A program made the translations under genes and the position numbers. 64,000 bases of DNA. Source: Pelagibacterium flavum. GTDB taxonomy: Bacteria; Pseudomonadota; Alphaproteobacteria; Rhizobiales; Devosiaceae. A model generated the notes under the pieces. It was not told the DNA's origin. It searched no databases and was given only the letters and a program-made list of their open reading frames with translations. Shown in pieces: positions 1 through 8,593 of this stretch (its first letter is position 1; the number at the start of each line of letters is the position of its first letter). The stretch covers positions 1,605,001 to 1,669,000 of the forward strand of contig NZ_CP107716.1 in assembly GCF_025854335.1 (NCBI RefSeq), in the 5' to 3' direction.

Positions 1-26
1 CACCACGATCGGACGAGGAGACCGAA

Positions 27-596
27 ATGCTTGCGATCACCATTGTGCTCACCGAAGGCTATTCCGATTGGGAGATCGGCGTGCTCGCTGGTATAGGGCG
101 AGCGTTTTATGTCGCCGATGTTCGATTTGTCTCGGCTGAGGGCGGCCCGGTAACGGCGATCTCGGGCCTGAAGACGCAGGCGCTGGAGCGGTTTTCGGCA
201 CCGGATTCCGGGGTAGTCGTCGTTTGCGGTGGGCCGACCTTTGAGAGTGATACGCCTCCCGAGATTGAAGGGCGCCTAAAGCAGGCTCATGAGAATGGGT
301 GTGTGATCGCCGGGATTTGTGGGGGAACGTTGGCGCTGGCGCGAGCGGGGTTGCTCGATGAGGCCGCGCATACGTCCAACGGACTGGACTATCTGCAGGC
401 GGTGAAAACCTATCGGGGTGCGGCGCATTATCGCGATCAGCCGCAAGCGGTTGGGGATGGGCGGGTCATCACCGCGCCTGCGCCCGCACCGGCGAGTTTT
501 GCCGTAGAGGTGCTGACGGCTGCGGGGATCGAGGCAGAGGCAGCAGGTGTCATCATGGGCATGCTGTCACGGGAACACGCGCGCTTGGGGAGTTGA
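27..596 (+). CDS. DJ-1/PfpI family protein
   Basis: A 189-residue single-domain protein of the class I glutamine-amidotransferase-like fold. The nucleophile elbow is visible as GICGGT with Cys98, and an acidic residue near the N-terminus (Glu16, in SDWEIG) fits the DJ-1/PfpI active-site pattern. Such proteins act as glyoxalases, protein deglycases or chaperones in the cytoplasm, and the sequence does not say which. A purine-rich Shine-Dalgarno (SD) sequence lies just before the ATG. It precedes pncA by about 50 bp in the same direction and may share its transcript. Family call is firm, function is not. Confidence 0.85.
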   Translation: MLAITIVLTEGYSDWEIGVLAGIGRAFYVADVRFVSAEGGPVTAISGLKTQALERFSAPDSGVVVVCGGPTFESDTPPEIEGRLKQAHENGCVIAGICGGTLALARAGLLDEAAHTSNGLDYLQAVKTYRGAAHYRDQPQAVGDGRVITAPAPAPASFAVEVLTAAGIEAEAAGVIMGMLSREHARLGS

Positions 597-650
597 CGCG
601 GCGCGCGTGGCTTGCAGTAGTGCGCGTGACTTTGATTTGGGGAGGCGCCC

Positions 651-1250
651 ATGGCCACAAAAGCGTTGATCGTCATCGATGTGCAGAACGACTTCTGCCC
701 CGGAGGGGCGCTGGCGGTGGATGAGGGCGACCGGGTGGTGCCGGTCATCAACCAGCTTATGGGGCAGTTCGAGCACGTCGTTCTGACCCAGGATTGGCAC
801 ACGGCCAACCATTCGAGCTTTGCCTCCCAGCATCCCGGCAAGGCGCCGTTCGACGATATTGAAATGGATTATGGCAGCCAGCGGCTTTGGCCGGATCATT
901 GCATCCAGGGCAGCCACGGGGCCGATTTCCATCCCGAGTTGAACCTGATGCCGGCTGAGCTCATCATCCGCAAGGGATTCCGGACACCGATCGATTCCTA
1001 TTCGGCTTTCTTCGAGAACGATCACACGACCCCGACCGGACTGACAGGGTATCTGCGCGAGCGGGGACTGAGTGAACTGACATTTGTGGGGCTGGCCACC
1101 GATTTCTGCGTCGCCTATTCGGCGCTCGATGCGGTGGGGCAGGGCTTTTCGGCGCGGGTGTTGCTGGAGGCGTGCCGGGGGATCGATCTGATGGGCTCCA
1201 TGGAGACGATGATCGGGAAGATTAAGGCAGCAGGGGTGGACGTGATTTGA
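651..1250 (+). CDS. pncA: Nicotinamidase
   Basis: Hydrolyses nicotinamide to nicotinate and ammonia in NAD salvage. The 199-residue isochorismatase-fold protein shows the expected triad: Asp10 in VIDVQNDF, a lysine in IIRKGF and the nucleophilic cysteine in [12 protein letters not shown]. The metal-site motif QDWH (Asp48, His50) is present. Length matches the PncA family. An SD (ggggagg) precedes the ATG. Its stop codon overlaps the TTG start of pncB, so the two are translationally coupled and supply consecutive steps of salvage. Confidence 0.95.
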   Translation: MATKALIVIDVQNDFCPGGALAVDEGDRVVPVINQLMGQFEHVVLTQDWHTANHSSFASQHPGKAPFDDIEMDYGSQRLWPDHCIQGSHGADFHPELNLMPAELIIRKGFRTPIDSYSAFFENDHTTPTGLTGYLRERGLSELTFVGLATDFCVAYSALDAVGQGFSARVLLEACRGIDLMGSMETMIGKIKAAGVDVI

Positions 1251-2560
1251 GTTCGTCGTCCAAGACCGACATTGCGCGGCGCGTTTTCAACCATACGTTC
1301 AAGCTCGACCCGATCATCCGTTCGCTGCTCGACACCGATTTCTACAAGTTCTTGATGTTGCAGATGATCTGGGGGCTGTATCGGGATGTCGATGCGACGT
1401 TCTCGCTGACCAATCGCACCACCAGCGTGCGGCTGGCGGACGAGGTCGATATCGACGAGCTGCGCGAGCAGCTCGACCATGCACGCACGCTGCGGTTCAC
1501 CAAAAAGGAAATGATCTGGCTGGCGGGTAACAGTTTTTACGGCACCAAGCAGATTTTTTCGCCGCAGTTTCTAGCCTGGCTGCAAAATTTCCAGCTTCCC
1601 GAATATGAACTTTCCCAACGCGACGGGCAGTTCGAGTTGCATTTTCCCGGCAGATGGGTCGAAACGGCCATGTGGGAAATTCCTGCGCTGGCCATCATCA
1701 ATGAGCTGCGCTCGCGCCGGGCGATGCGGGGCATGGGGCGGTTTGCGCTGGACGTGCTCTATGCACGGGCCAAGGCCAAGACCTGGGAGAAGGTCGAACG
1801 GCTGAAAAAGCTGCCTGATCTGAAAATTTCCGACTTCGGGACGCGGCGGCGGCATTCGTTCCTGTGGCAGCGCTGGTGCGTGGAGGCGCTCAAGGAGGGG
1901 TTGGGGAACGCGCTGATGGGCACGTCGAACGTGCTTCTGGCCATGGACACCGATCTCGAGGCGCTGGGGACCAACGCCCACGAATTGCCCATGGTGGCTG
2001 CGGCGCTGGCCGACGGCGATGAGGCGCTCAAGGAGACGCCGTATCAAGTGCTCCAGGATTGGCAGAGCTATTATGGCGGCAATCTGCTGATCGTATTGCC
2101 CGATGCGTTCGGGACGGCCTCATTTCTCGAAAATGCACCCGATTGGGTGGCAGACTGGACGGGTTTCCGACCCGACAGCGCGCCGGCCATCGAGGGCGGC
2201 GAAAAGATCATTGAATGGTGGAAGGCGCATGGGCGCGATCCGAAGGAGAAGCTGCTGATCTTTTCCGATGGGCTCGATATCGAAACGATCGAGGCGGCCT
2301 ACAGGCATTTTGAAGGCAAGGTGAGGATGAGTTTTGGTTGGGGGACAAACCTCACCAATGATTTTGCCGGAACGGCGCCAATGCATACCCCGCAACTCAA
2401 GCCGATCTCGCTGGTCATCAAGGTGTCGAGCGCCAATGGACGTCCGGCGGTCAAGCTTTCCGACAATCCGGCCAAGGCGGTGGGAGACCCCAAAGAGATC
2501 GCGCGCTATCTTCGGGTGTTCGGGGATGCGGAGATGGCTGAGCAAGCGGTGGTCGTTTAG
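1247..2560 (+). CDS. pncB: Nicotinate phosphoribosyltransferase
   Basis: Converts nicotinate and PRPP to nicotinate mononucleotide, the step after PncA. The 437-residue length and the N-terminal [14 protein letters not shown] signature are typical of PncB, and the central FGTRRRHSF motif lies near the site of His phosphorylation and substrate binding. The start is a TTG that overlaps the pncA stop (ttga); no ATG or GTG lies early enough to keep the conserved N-terminus. The 3' end overlaps the convergent MATE gene by a few bases, so no terminator separates them. Confidence 0.95.
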   Translation: MSSSSKTDIARRVFNHTFKLDPIIRSLLDTDFYKFLMLQMIWGLYRDVDATFSLTNRTTSVRLADEVDIDELREQLDHARTLRFTKKEMIWLAGNSFYGTKQIFSPQFLAWLQNFQLPEYELSQRDGQFELHFPGRWVETAMWEIPALAIINELRSRRAMRGMGRFALDVLYARAKAKTWEKVERLKKLPDLKISDFGTRRRHSFLWQRWCVEALKEGLGNALMGTSNVLLAMDTDLEALGTNAHELPMVAAALADGDEALKETPYQVLQDWQSYYGGNLLIVLPDAFGTASFLENAPDWVADWTGFRPDSAPAIEGGEKIIEWWKAHGRDPKEKLLIFSDGLDIETIEAAYRHFEGKVRMSFGWGTNLTNDFAGTAPMHTPQLKPISLVIKVSSANGRPAVKLSDNPAKAVGDPKEIARYLRVFGDAEMAEQAVVV

Positions 2561-3960
2561 GCCGCTGCCACCATGCGTCGCCTGTCGATCAGGCCCAGCC
2601 TGTCGCGCATGGCGAAGCGGGCGGTGAGGACGACGGCACAAAAGGCCAGGCCCGCGGCGAGCCCGAGCCAGATGCCGATGCCGGCCAGGCGGTCGGGGGA
2701 TCCCAAAAACCAGGCGACCGGCATGCCAACACACCAATAGCCGAACAGGGCGATGTACATAGGTATCTTGGTGTCGTTGAGGCCGCGCAGAATGTGGACA
2801 GCGACAACCTGAGCGCCATCGACGATCTGGAACAGGCCAGCAACGCCCAGAAAAGTCGTTGCCATGGCAAGTGCGGCGAGGTTGCCGGGATCGGCGGGAT
2901 CAAGGAACAGGCGGGTAAAAATCTGCGGCACGGTGAGAAACAGCACGCAGGTGATGACCATGAAGCCCGTGCCGATAATCATTGCGACCCAGCCGGCCTG
3001 TGCGATACCGCGGTCACTGCCAGCACCAAAGGCAAGGCCTACGCGGACGGTGGCGGCCATCGACAGACCGAGCGGCACCATAAAGGCGAAGGAGGCGCAT
3101 TGCAGGGCCACGGCGTGAGCGGCAAGCGCGTCGGTGCCGTGCCAGCCCATGAAAATGGCGGCGACCGCGAACATGCCCACTTCTGCCATCAGGGTGAGCC
3201 CAATGGGGGTTCCGATGCGGAAGATTTCTCTGAACCGCAGCCAGTCGGGCTTCCAGAACCGCACGAGGATGTGGAAGCGACGATATTTGCGGTGGGTGAG
3301 CGTATAGGCGAGCAGCAGACCGAACATGATGAGGTTGGTCAGTACCGTTGCGATGGCGGCACCCCGCAGTTCGAGCCGTGGGAAGCCGAAATTTCCGAAG
3401 ATGAGGCAATAGTTGATGGCGGCGTTTATGACGACGCCGGCCAGGGTGACGTAGAGAATGATCTGGGTCGAGCCGAGCGCCGACAGGAACGAGCGGATGG
3501 CGAAAAGCCCGAGGCCGGGGAAGAGCACCAGCACAGCGATGTGCATATATTGCGCTGCCATGCGGGCCAGTTCGGGTTCCTGACCGGTGGCGAGCAGGAT
3601 GTGCTCGATCTGCCAGATCAGCGGGAACAAGAGCGTGGCGACTAGAATGCCGGCCCAGAATCCCTGACGCGCGGTGCGGCGGACATTTTTGATCTGGCGA
3701 GCGCCCAGCGCCTGGGCGGCGAGCGGAGCGACGGCGGAAACGATGCCACCGCCCAGCAGCAGGAAGGGTGTGAAAAACGACGTGGCCAGCGTGCCGGCGG
3801 CCAGATATTCCGGTCCGAGCCAGCCCATCATGATGACGTCAGTGGTAAACAGGGCGTTCTGGGCCACCTGGGCAACCACAAGCGGCCAGGCGAGCAGAAA
3901 AGTGGCGCGCAGTTCCGCGGCCCATCCGGGCGCGAACCGCATCGTTTCGGTCGTATTCAT
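2557..3960 (-). CDS. MATE family efflux transporter
   Basis: A cation-coupled multidrug or metabolite exporter in the inner membrane. About twelve hydrophobic segments arranged as two similar halves are visible, with the MATE-type start [25 protein letters not shown] place the start at the ATG at 3960 (467 residues), which has a good SD (ggaagg) 9 bases upstream, rather than the TTG at 3978. It stands alone, convergent with pncB. NorM-like sequence features are clear but the substrate cannot be predicted. Confidence 0.9.
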   Translation of the reverse strand: MNTTETMRFAPGWAAELRATFLLAWPLVVAQVAQNALFTTDVIMMGWLGPEYLAAGTLATSFFTPFLLLGGGIVSAVAPLAAQALGARQIKNVRRTARQGFWAGILVATLLFPLIWQIEHILLATGQEPELARMAAQYMHIAVLVLFPGLGLFAIRSFLSALGSTQIILYVTLAGVVINAAINYCLIFGNFGFPRLELRGAAIATVLTNLIMFGLLLAYTLTHRKYRRFHILVRFWKPDWLRFREIFRIGTPIGLTLMAEVGMFAVAAIFMGWHGTDALAAHAVALQCASFAFMVPLGLSMAATVRVGLAFGAGSDRGIAQAGWVAMIIGTGFMVITCVLFLTVPQIFTRLFLDPADPGNLAALAMATTFLGVAGLFQIVDGAQVVAVHILRGLNDTKIPMYIALFGYWCVGMPVAWFLGSPDRLAGIGIWLGLAAGLAFCAVVLTARFAMRDRLGLIDRRRMVAAA

Positions 3961-4277
3961 TATCGTGGGCCTTCCCAAGCCGCGCCCAGCGCTTGATGGC
4001 GATGGGTGAACAGAACCCGATACACGCGAATCGGGTTCTTGTCAGCGGTCTTGGTTCTTGATGGATTGCTACAGCCGGTGGAAGCCTGCCCGTGGGATGA
4101 GTGCCAAACCACTTGAAAAAGTTCACAAAATGGAGAAAGTTAAGGAATTGTCGACGGCGTTCAGTTTCGCTTCATGTTGAAAATTGTAAGGCCAAGGGCC
4201 CCGCTCGCGGAACCAAAAGCGGCTAGCCGCATTTAAGGGCGAGGGAACTCTAGAGTTAAGTCGCAGGAGGCTTGGAA
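3961..4277. other. Intergenic region, divergent promoters
   Basis: About 317 bases between the divergent MATE and lipoprotein genes. The left end carries the MATE ribosome-binding site and the right end a strong SD for the lipoprotein at 4265-4270. I see no convincing RNA gene, long repeat or coding potential. Confidence 0.5.
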
Positions 4278-4547
4278 ATGAAAAAAGCATTTATTATTGG
4301 CGTTGCCCTTACTTCTCTTATGGCCATTTCGGCCTGTACCCGCACTCAGGAAACCGCTGCCATTGGCGCTGGCGCTGGCGCCGTGATCGGTGGCGTGACC
4401 ACTGGTAGCGTGCAGGGCGCCGTTGTTGGCGGCGTTGTCGGCGGTGTTGCCGGTGCGCTGGTTGGCCAGGTCGCTGGCGAACCGAACCAGTGCTACTATC
4501 GCGCTTCGGACGGAACGCTGTACAAGGACGCTTGCCCGAGCAGCTAA
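4278..4547 (+). CDS. Glycine-zipper lipoprotein (17 kDa antigen-like)
   Basis: An 89-residue small outer-membrane lipoprotein. The N-terminus is a lipoprotein signal ending in ISAC, with the lipidated cysteine at about residue 20. The centre is a glycine-zipper segment (repeated GxxxG/GxxGG over about 40 residues), followed by a short tail with two cysteines. The ATG at 4278 follows a consensus aggagg by 7 bases, better than the in-frame TTG 6 bases upstream. A rho-independent terminator follows directly, so it is probably monocistronic. Related proteins stabilise the envelope; the exact role here is unknown. Confidence 0.85.
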   Translation: MKKAFIIGVALTSLMAISACTRTQETAAIGAGAGAVIGGVTTGSVQGAVVGGVVGGVAGALVGQVAGEPNQCYYRASDGTLYKDACPSS

Positions 4548-4574
4548 TCGGCCGCGCAAGGCAATTGAAAAAAG

Positions 4575-4604
4575 GGCTCGTGCTTTCCCTGCACGGGCCT
4601 TTTT
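4575..4604 (+). terminator. Rho-independent terminator
   Basis: A 9-bp stem (4575-4583 with 4591-4599, one G-T pair), a 7-base loop and a T run at 4600-4604, just downstream of the lipoprotein stop. Confidence 0.85.
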
Positions 4605-4638
4605 GATTCCCGGTGATGCCCGGCGTTAGCTTTTTGGC

Positions 4639-4667
4639 TTGACCACCGCCGTACCGGGCAGTACCAA
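4639..4667 (+). promoter_or_regulatory. Candidate promoter of the ilvB leader transcript
   Basis: A -35-like ttgacc at 4639-4644 and a weak -10-like taccaa at 4662-4667 are separated by 17 bases. They lie about 30 bases before the leader peptide start, the position expected for an attenuated operon. Hexamer matches are only partial. Confidence 0.4.
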
Positions 4668-4694
4668 TAGCGCCGAAATTTGGAGATGGTTTCC

Positions 4695-4742
4695 GTGAAG
4701 ACGGCACTTATTCTTGTAGTACGCAGGCGCATCGCAACATGA
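4695..4742 (+). CDS. ilvB leader peptide
   Basis: A GTG-started ORF of 15 codons encoding MKTALILVVRRRIAT. It contains consecutive Leu-Ile-Leu-Val-Val codons, the three branched-chain amino acids made by the downstream pathway. A purine-rich SD (ggagatgg) lies 4682-4689. It sits in front of mutually exclusive hairpins and a terminator, which is the architecture of ribosome-mediated attenuation. Ribosome stalling on these codons would signal branched-chain amino-acid shortage. Confidence 0.85.
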   Translation: MKTALILVVRRRIAT

Positions 4743-4803
4743 GGGCATAACCCTCGTGCGAAATGCGATGCGCCGAACACAGGTCCCTCACGGGGCCTTT
4801 TTT
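4726..4803 (+). promoter_or_regulatory. ilvBN transcription attenuator
   Basis: An 11-bp perfect stem pairs 4726-4736 with 4764-4774, with a nested GAGGG/CCCTC stem (4741-4745 with 4751-4755). The terminator hairpin is 4782-4787 with 4792-4797 followed by six T at 4798-4803. The segment 4740-4745 (TGAGGG) can instead pair with 4785-4790 (CCCTCA), which would break the terminator. The arms overlap the leader peptide, so stalling there would favour the antiterminator. Confidence 0.85.
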
Positions 4804-4855
4804 ATTATCAAATTCCGGCTGTGGCGGGATGAAATTGAAGTAGGGAGTGGCTGAG

Positions 4856-6625
4856 ATGGCCGAACAGATGACCGGCGCGGAAATGGTGATCAGGGCGCTG
4901 ACCGATAATGGAGTGGAGCATATTTTCGGCTATCCCGGTGGCGCGGCCCTGCCGATCTATGATGCCATGTTCCAGCAGGACAAGATCGAGCACATTCTCG
5001 TCCGTCATGAGCAGGGCGCCACTCACATGGCCGAAGGGTATGCGCGTTCGACCGGCAAATGCGGCGTTGTTCTTGTGACCTCGGGGCCGGGCGCTACAAA
5101 TGCCGTGACCGGGCTGACCGATGCGCTGATGGATTCGATCCCGCTGGTCTGTATCACGGCCCAGGTTCCGACCAATCTGATCGGGACAGACGGTTTCCAG
5201 GAATGCGATACCGTCGGGATCACCCGTAGCTGCACCAAGCACAATTATCTCGTCAAGAACGTCGAAGATCTGCCGCGCATCCTGCACGAGGCATTCTTGA
5301 TCGCGACGACGGGGCGGCCGGGGCCTGTGGTGATCGATATTCCCAAGGACATCCAGTTTGCCCTGGGTGATTACTATACGCCCGACGTCGACAAACTGCG
5401 TCACCAGAGCTATCGGCCACAGATGGATGGCGACCTGGGAGCAATCGAGGCCGCCGTCGATCTGATGCTGCGCGCCGAACGGCCGGTTTTCTATACCGGG
5501 GGCGGGGTCATCAATGCAGGGCCGGAAGCGTCCGAGCTTTTGCGCGAGTTGGCCGAGCTGACCGGATTTCCGGTGACCTCGACCTTGATGGGGCTTGGCG
5601 CGTTCCCGGCTTCGGACCCGCAATGGCTGGGCATGCTGGGGATGCACGGCACCTATGAAGCCAATCTGGCGATGCATGAATGCGACGTGATGATCAATAT
5701 CGGCGCGCGCTTTGACGACCGCATCACCGGTCGTATCGATGCATTTTCACCCGGTAGCCGCAAGATTCATGTCGATATCGATCCCTCTTCGATCAACAAG
5801 GTGATCAATGTCGATATCCCGATCATCGGCGATTGCGCCCGGGTGCTCGCTGAGATGATTCGCATCTATCGCTCCAAGACCAACCAGCCGCGCAGCGAAG
5901 CGATAGCGCCATGGTGGGCGCAGATCGAGAAATGGCGGGCCGTCAATTCGCTGGGCTACGAGAATTCTGAAACCACCATCAAGCCGCAATACGCCATCCA
6001 GCGCCTGTACGAGGCGGCAAAGGCACAGAGCAAGGAGGTGTTCATCACCACCGAAGTCGGCCAGCACCAGATGTGGGCAGCGCAGCACTTCCATTTCGAC
6101 AAGCCCAACCGCTGGATGACATCGGGCGGCCTTGGGACCATGGGCTATGGGCTGCCGGCCGCGGTCGGTGTCCAGGTCGCACATCGCGATGCGCTGGTGA
6201 TCGACATTGCCGGCGAGGCGAGCGTGCAGATGACCATGCAGGAGATTTCAACGGCGGTTCAGTACCGGCTGCCGGTCAAGATCTTCATCCTCAACAATGA
6301 GCGCATGGGCATGGTTCGCCAATGGCAGGATCTGCTGCACGGGTCGCGCTATGCCCATTCCTATTCGGAATCGCTGCCCGATTTCGTCAAACTCGCCGAG
6401 GCCTATGGCGCCAAGGGCGTGCGTTGCGACAATCCGGCGGACCTTGATGCGGCGATTGCCGAAATGCTCGATTACGACGGACCGGTGCTGTTCGACGTGA
6501 TCGTCGAAAAGGACGAGAACTGTCTGCCGATGATCCCGTCGGGCAAGGCGCACAACGAGATCATACTGTCCGATACGGCCAATATCGGCTCCATCATCGA
6601 TGAGAAGGGACGGCAGCTCGTCTAG
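4856..6625 (+). CDS. ilvB: Acetolactate synthase large subunit
   Basis: The catalytic subunit of acetohydroxyacid synthase, the ThDP- and FAD-dependent first step of valine, leucine and isoleucine synthesis. The roughly 589-residue protein shows the three TPP-enzyme domains: RHEQGATHMAEGYA with the catalytic Glu near the N-terminus, a central FAD-binding domain, and a C-terminal ThDP domain. The ATG at 4856 is preferred over the GTG at 4847 because agggag lies 8 bases upstream. The last 31 codons and stop are repeated immediately downstream by a perfect tandem duplication. Expression is probably set by the upstream attenuator. Confidence 0.95.
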   Translation: MAEQMTGAEMVIRALTDNGVEHIFGYPGGAALPIYDAMFQQDKIEHILVRHEQGATHMAEGYARSTGKCGVVLVTSGPGATNAVTGLTDALMDSIPLVCITAQVPTNLIGTDGFQECDTVGITRSCTKHNYLVKNVEDLPRILHEAFLIATTGRPGPVVIDIPKDIQFALGDYYTPDVDKLRHQSYRPQMDGDLGAIEAAVDLMLRAERPVFYTGGGVINAGPEASELLRELAELTGFPVTSTLMGLGAFPASDPQWLGMLGMHGTYEANLAMHECDVMINIGARFDDRITGRIDAFSPGSRKIHVDIDPSSINKVINVDIPIIGDCARVLAEMIRIYRSKTNQPRSEAIAPWWAQIEKWRAVNSLGYENSETTIKPQYAIQRLYEAAKAQSKEVFITTEVGQHQMWAAQHFHFDKPNRWMTSGGLGTMGYGLPAAVGVQVAHRDALVIDIAGEASVQMTMQEISTAVQYRLPVKIFILNNERMGMVRQWQDLLHGSRYAHSYSESLPDFVKLAEAYGAKGVRCDNPADLDAAIAEMLDYDGPVLFDVIVEKDENCLPMIPSGKAHNEIILSDTANIGSIIDEKGRQLV

Positions 6626-6786
6626 GGCGCCGAGGAACGATCATGAATGCACATCTCATGATCCCGTCGGGCAAGGCGCACAACGAGATCATACTGTCCG
6701 ATACGGCCAATATCGGCTCCATCATCGATGAGAAGGGACGGCAGCTCGTCTAGGGCGCCGAGGAACGATCATGAATGCACATCTCA
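6530..6786 (+). repeat. Perfect 128-bp tandem duplication at the ilvB/ilvN junction
   Basis: Bases 6530-6657 are repeated without a mismatch at 6658-6785, and the first base of the next unit also matches. The unit spans the last 31 codons and stop of ilvB, the intergenic SD and the first five codons of ilvN. Both full genes stay intact because ilvB ends in copy 1 and ilvN starts in copy 2. Confidence 0.97.
6643..6753 (+). CDS. Chimeric 36-codon ORF made by the duplication
   Basis: The copy-1 ilvN start codon (ATG 6643, with its own gaggaac SD) reads five IlvN residues (MNAHL) and then, in frame, the last 31 residues of IlvB to its stop at 6751-6753. It has every signal needed for translation but is an accident of the tandem duplication. 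A functional product is unlikely. Translation of it could still keep ribosomes coupled from ilvB to ilvN. Confidence 0.5.
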   Translation: MNAHLMIPSGKAHNEIILSDTANIGSIIDEKGRQLV

Positions 6787-7325
6787 AGCCGACGGGATCG
6801 GCCTATTTCCTGACCACTGAAACCCAGGCCAGCGAGCGTCATACGCTGACGGTTCTGGTGGACAACGAGCCGGGGGTTCTCGCCCGGGTGGTGGGGCTGT
6901 TTTCGGCACGGGGCTACAATATCGACTCGCTGACGGTCAGCGAGACCGAGCATGACCGGCATCGCTCGCGCATCACCATTGTGACCGTTGCCACGCCGAA
7001 AGTGCTGGCGCAGATCAAGCTGCAGCTCGAGCGGCTGGTGCCGGTGCACAAGGTCCACGATCTGACGGCCGAGGGGGGATCGCTGGAACGCGAACTGGCG
7101 TTGCTCAAGGTAGCCGGAAAGGGCGAAAACCGGGTTGAGACGCTGCGGCTGGCCGATGCGTTCCGAGCGCAGGTGGTCGATGCCTCCACCGAAAGCTTCG
7201 TGTTCGAGATCACCGGGAAATCGAGCAAGATCGAGCAGTTCATCACGCTGATGACGCCGCTGGGGCTGGTGGAAGTGGTGCGCACCGGGCTTGTCGCGAT
7301 CACGCGCGGGCCGGAAGGCATGTAG
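6771..7325 (+). CDS. ilvN: Acetolactate synthase small (regulatory) subunit
   Basis: A 184-residue regulatory subunit that activates IlvB and confers valine feedback. The N-terminal ACT domain is clear (HTLTVLVDNEPGVLARVVGLF, then GYNIDSLTVS), followed by the C-terminal ALS small-subunit domain. It lies in the ilvB transcript. Its ATG and SD are the second copies produced by the 128-bp duplication, which places the start about 145 bases after the ilvB stop instead of the ancestral 17. Confidence 0.95.
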   Translation: MNAHLKPTGSAYFLTTETQASERHTLTVLVDNEPGVLARVVGLFSARGYNIDSLTVSETEHDRHRSRITIVTVATPKVLAQIKLQLERLVPVHKVHDLTAEGGSLERELALLKVAGKGENRVETLRLADAFRAQVVDASTESFVFEITGKSSKIEQFITLMTPLGLVEVVRTGLVAITRGPEGM

Positions 7326-7420
7326 GCTTGGAGGTCACTCCGTCTCCACTCGGTGAGGACGGTTAAGTCTGCGACGTTGTGGTTCGCGGATCTTGGGGTC
7401 CTGACCGCGCTCCGAAAGTT

Positions 7421-7438
7421 GAGGTTTGCGTAAACCTC
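7421..7438 (+). other. Perfect 7-bp hairpin
   Basis: GAGGTTT-GCGT-AAACCTC between ilvN and pdxJ, just before a second terminator hairpin. It may be part of a composite terminator or a leader for pdxJ. No T run follows it directly. Confidence 0.45.
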
Positions 7439-7454
7439 GTTTCACGATAGACGG

Positions 7455-7486
7455 GGGCCGTACATTTCGTACGGTCCTTATTTTTT
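7455..7486 (+). terminator. Rho-independent terminator after ilvBN
   Basis: A 9-bp stem (7455-7463 with 7469-7477, one G-T pair), a 5-base loop and a T-rich tail at 7478-7486. It ends only 13 bases before the pdxJ ATG, so it could also act as a leader terminator for pdxJ. Confidence 0.8.
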
Positions 7487-7498
7487 CAGACAGCTGCC

Positions 7499-8242
7499 AT
7501 GACCAAGCTTTCCGTCAATCTCAATGCAGTGGCGCAGTTGCGCAATCGCCGGAATCTGCCCTGGCCGAGCGTGACGGGCATCGCGCGAATCGTGCTCGAT
7601 GCGGGAGCGGTGGGGGTCACCGTGCATCCGCGTCCCGATGAGCGCCATATCAGGCGCTCGGATGTGTTCGACCTGGTCAATCTGCTGCGGACAGACTATC
7701 CGAACGCCGAACTCAATATCGAGGGCTACCCCACGCCGGCTTTTCTTGAGCTGGTGGCCGCGGCCAATCCCCATCAGGTGACACTGGTGCCCGATGCACC
7801 CGAGCAGGCGACGTCGGACCATGGTTGGGACTTTATCACCCATCAGGCGCTGCTGAGCGAGGTGTCGGCCCAGCTTGCGGCGCCGGGGCGCCGGGTGGCC
7901 ATGTTTTGCGATCCCGATGCAAGCACCGAGGCGCTGCAAGCAGCGAAAGCGGCCGGGGCCGATCGGGTGGAGCTTTATACCGGTCCTTATGGCGCGTGCT
8001 ATGACAATAGCGATGCGGCGGTTTCCGCTTTGGCCGATCTTGCGGAAACGGCGCATGCGGCCGATGCGCTCGGGCTGGGAATCAATGCAGGCCACGATCT
8101 GACGCTTGCCAATCTGCCGGCCTTTCAGAGCACGGTGCCGTTCGTTGACGAGGTTTCCATCGGGCATGGGATCACAGCCGACGCCCTGATCTTCGGGTTT
8201 GCCGAGACCGTGCGGAAATATCTGGGCGTGCTTAGCCGCTAG
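7499..8242 (+). CDS. pdxJ: Pyridoxine 5'-phosphate synthase
   Basis: Condenses 1-deoxy-xylulose 5-phosphate with 3-amino-2-oxopropyl phosphate in DXP-dependent vitamin B6 synthesis. The 247-residue TIM barrel starts with LSVNLNAVAQLRN and has the family motifs VTVHPRPDERHI and INAGHDLTLANL. The ATG at 7499 lies very close to the preceding terminator, and no strong SD is visible, so expression may be low or depend on readthrough. PLP is the cofactor of the final branched-chain transaminases, a loose link to its neighbours. Confidence 0.95.
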   Translation: MTKLSVNLNAVAQLRNRRNLPWPSVTGIARIVLDAGAVGVTVHPRPDERHIRRSDVFDLVNLLRTDYPNAELNIEGYPTPAFLELVAAANPHQVTLVPDAPEQATSDHGWDFITHQALLSEVSAQLAAPGRRVAMFCDPDASTEALQAAKAAGADRVELYTGPYGACYDNSDAAVSALADLAETAHAADALGLGINAGHDLTLANLPAFQSTVPFVDEVSIGHGITADALIFGFAETVRKYLGVLSR

Positions 8243-8345
8243 ATCATTTCACCGTTTCGCGGAAACGGCGCAACGATCTAAGTCTTTATTTTGTCGCGTG
8301 TCCGAACCGACAAAGTGGCATCCACTTTATCTGGACACGCTCCAG
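8241..8345. repeat. Intergenic palindromic repeat element
   Basis: Two imperfect inverted repeats back to back. The first (8242-8281) pairs AGATCATTTCACCGTTTC with its near-complement across a short loop and overlaps the pdxJ stop. The second (about 8295-8343) has outer CGTGTCC/GGACACG and inner AAAGTGG/CCACTTT arms and ends in acgctccagg. Elements of this form are common between rhizobial genes. The hairpin at 22889-22915 ends with a similar acactccagg. Confidence 0.6.
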
Positions 8346-8593
8346 GATCGGAACAGGTCAGCGCTTTTGTCGTTTCGAACCCGTTGTTTGTTTGTTCGGC
8401 ATCGCCGAACGATGGCCGGCTTTGTGAATAGTGTACAAATTACCCCTTTGTTTTCAGTGGGTTGAATTTCATGCAATGATCGTTAGGCAGGTGCACATGC
8501 CCTGCTTACACCCGTGTGCCTACTTGAGCGGCGTCCCAAGAGTCACATATGCAGCCCTACTTACTGTTCGTAACCAAGTGTAGGGAAAACATC
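8346..8593. other. Intergenic region upstream of FMN reductase
   Basis: About 250 bases with no coding potential that I can support. A short imperfect dyad (ggcaggtgcacatgccctgc, 8486-8505) may be an operator. An AT-richer stretch around 8438-8475 could hold the promoter. Confidence 0.35.
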
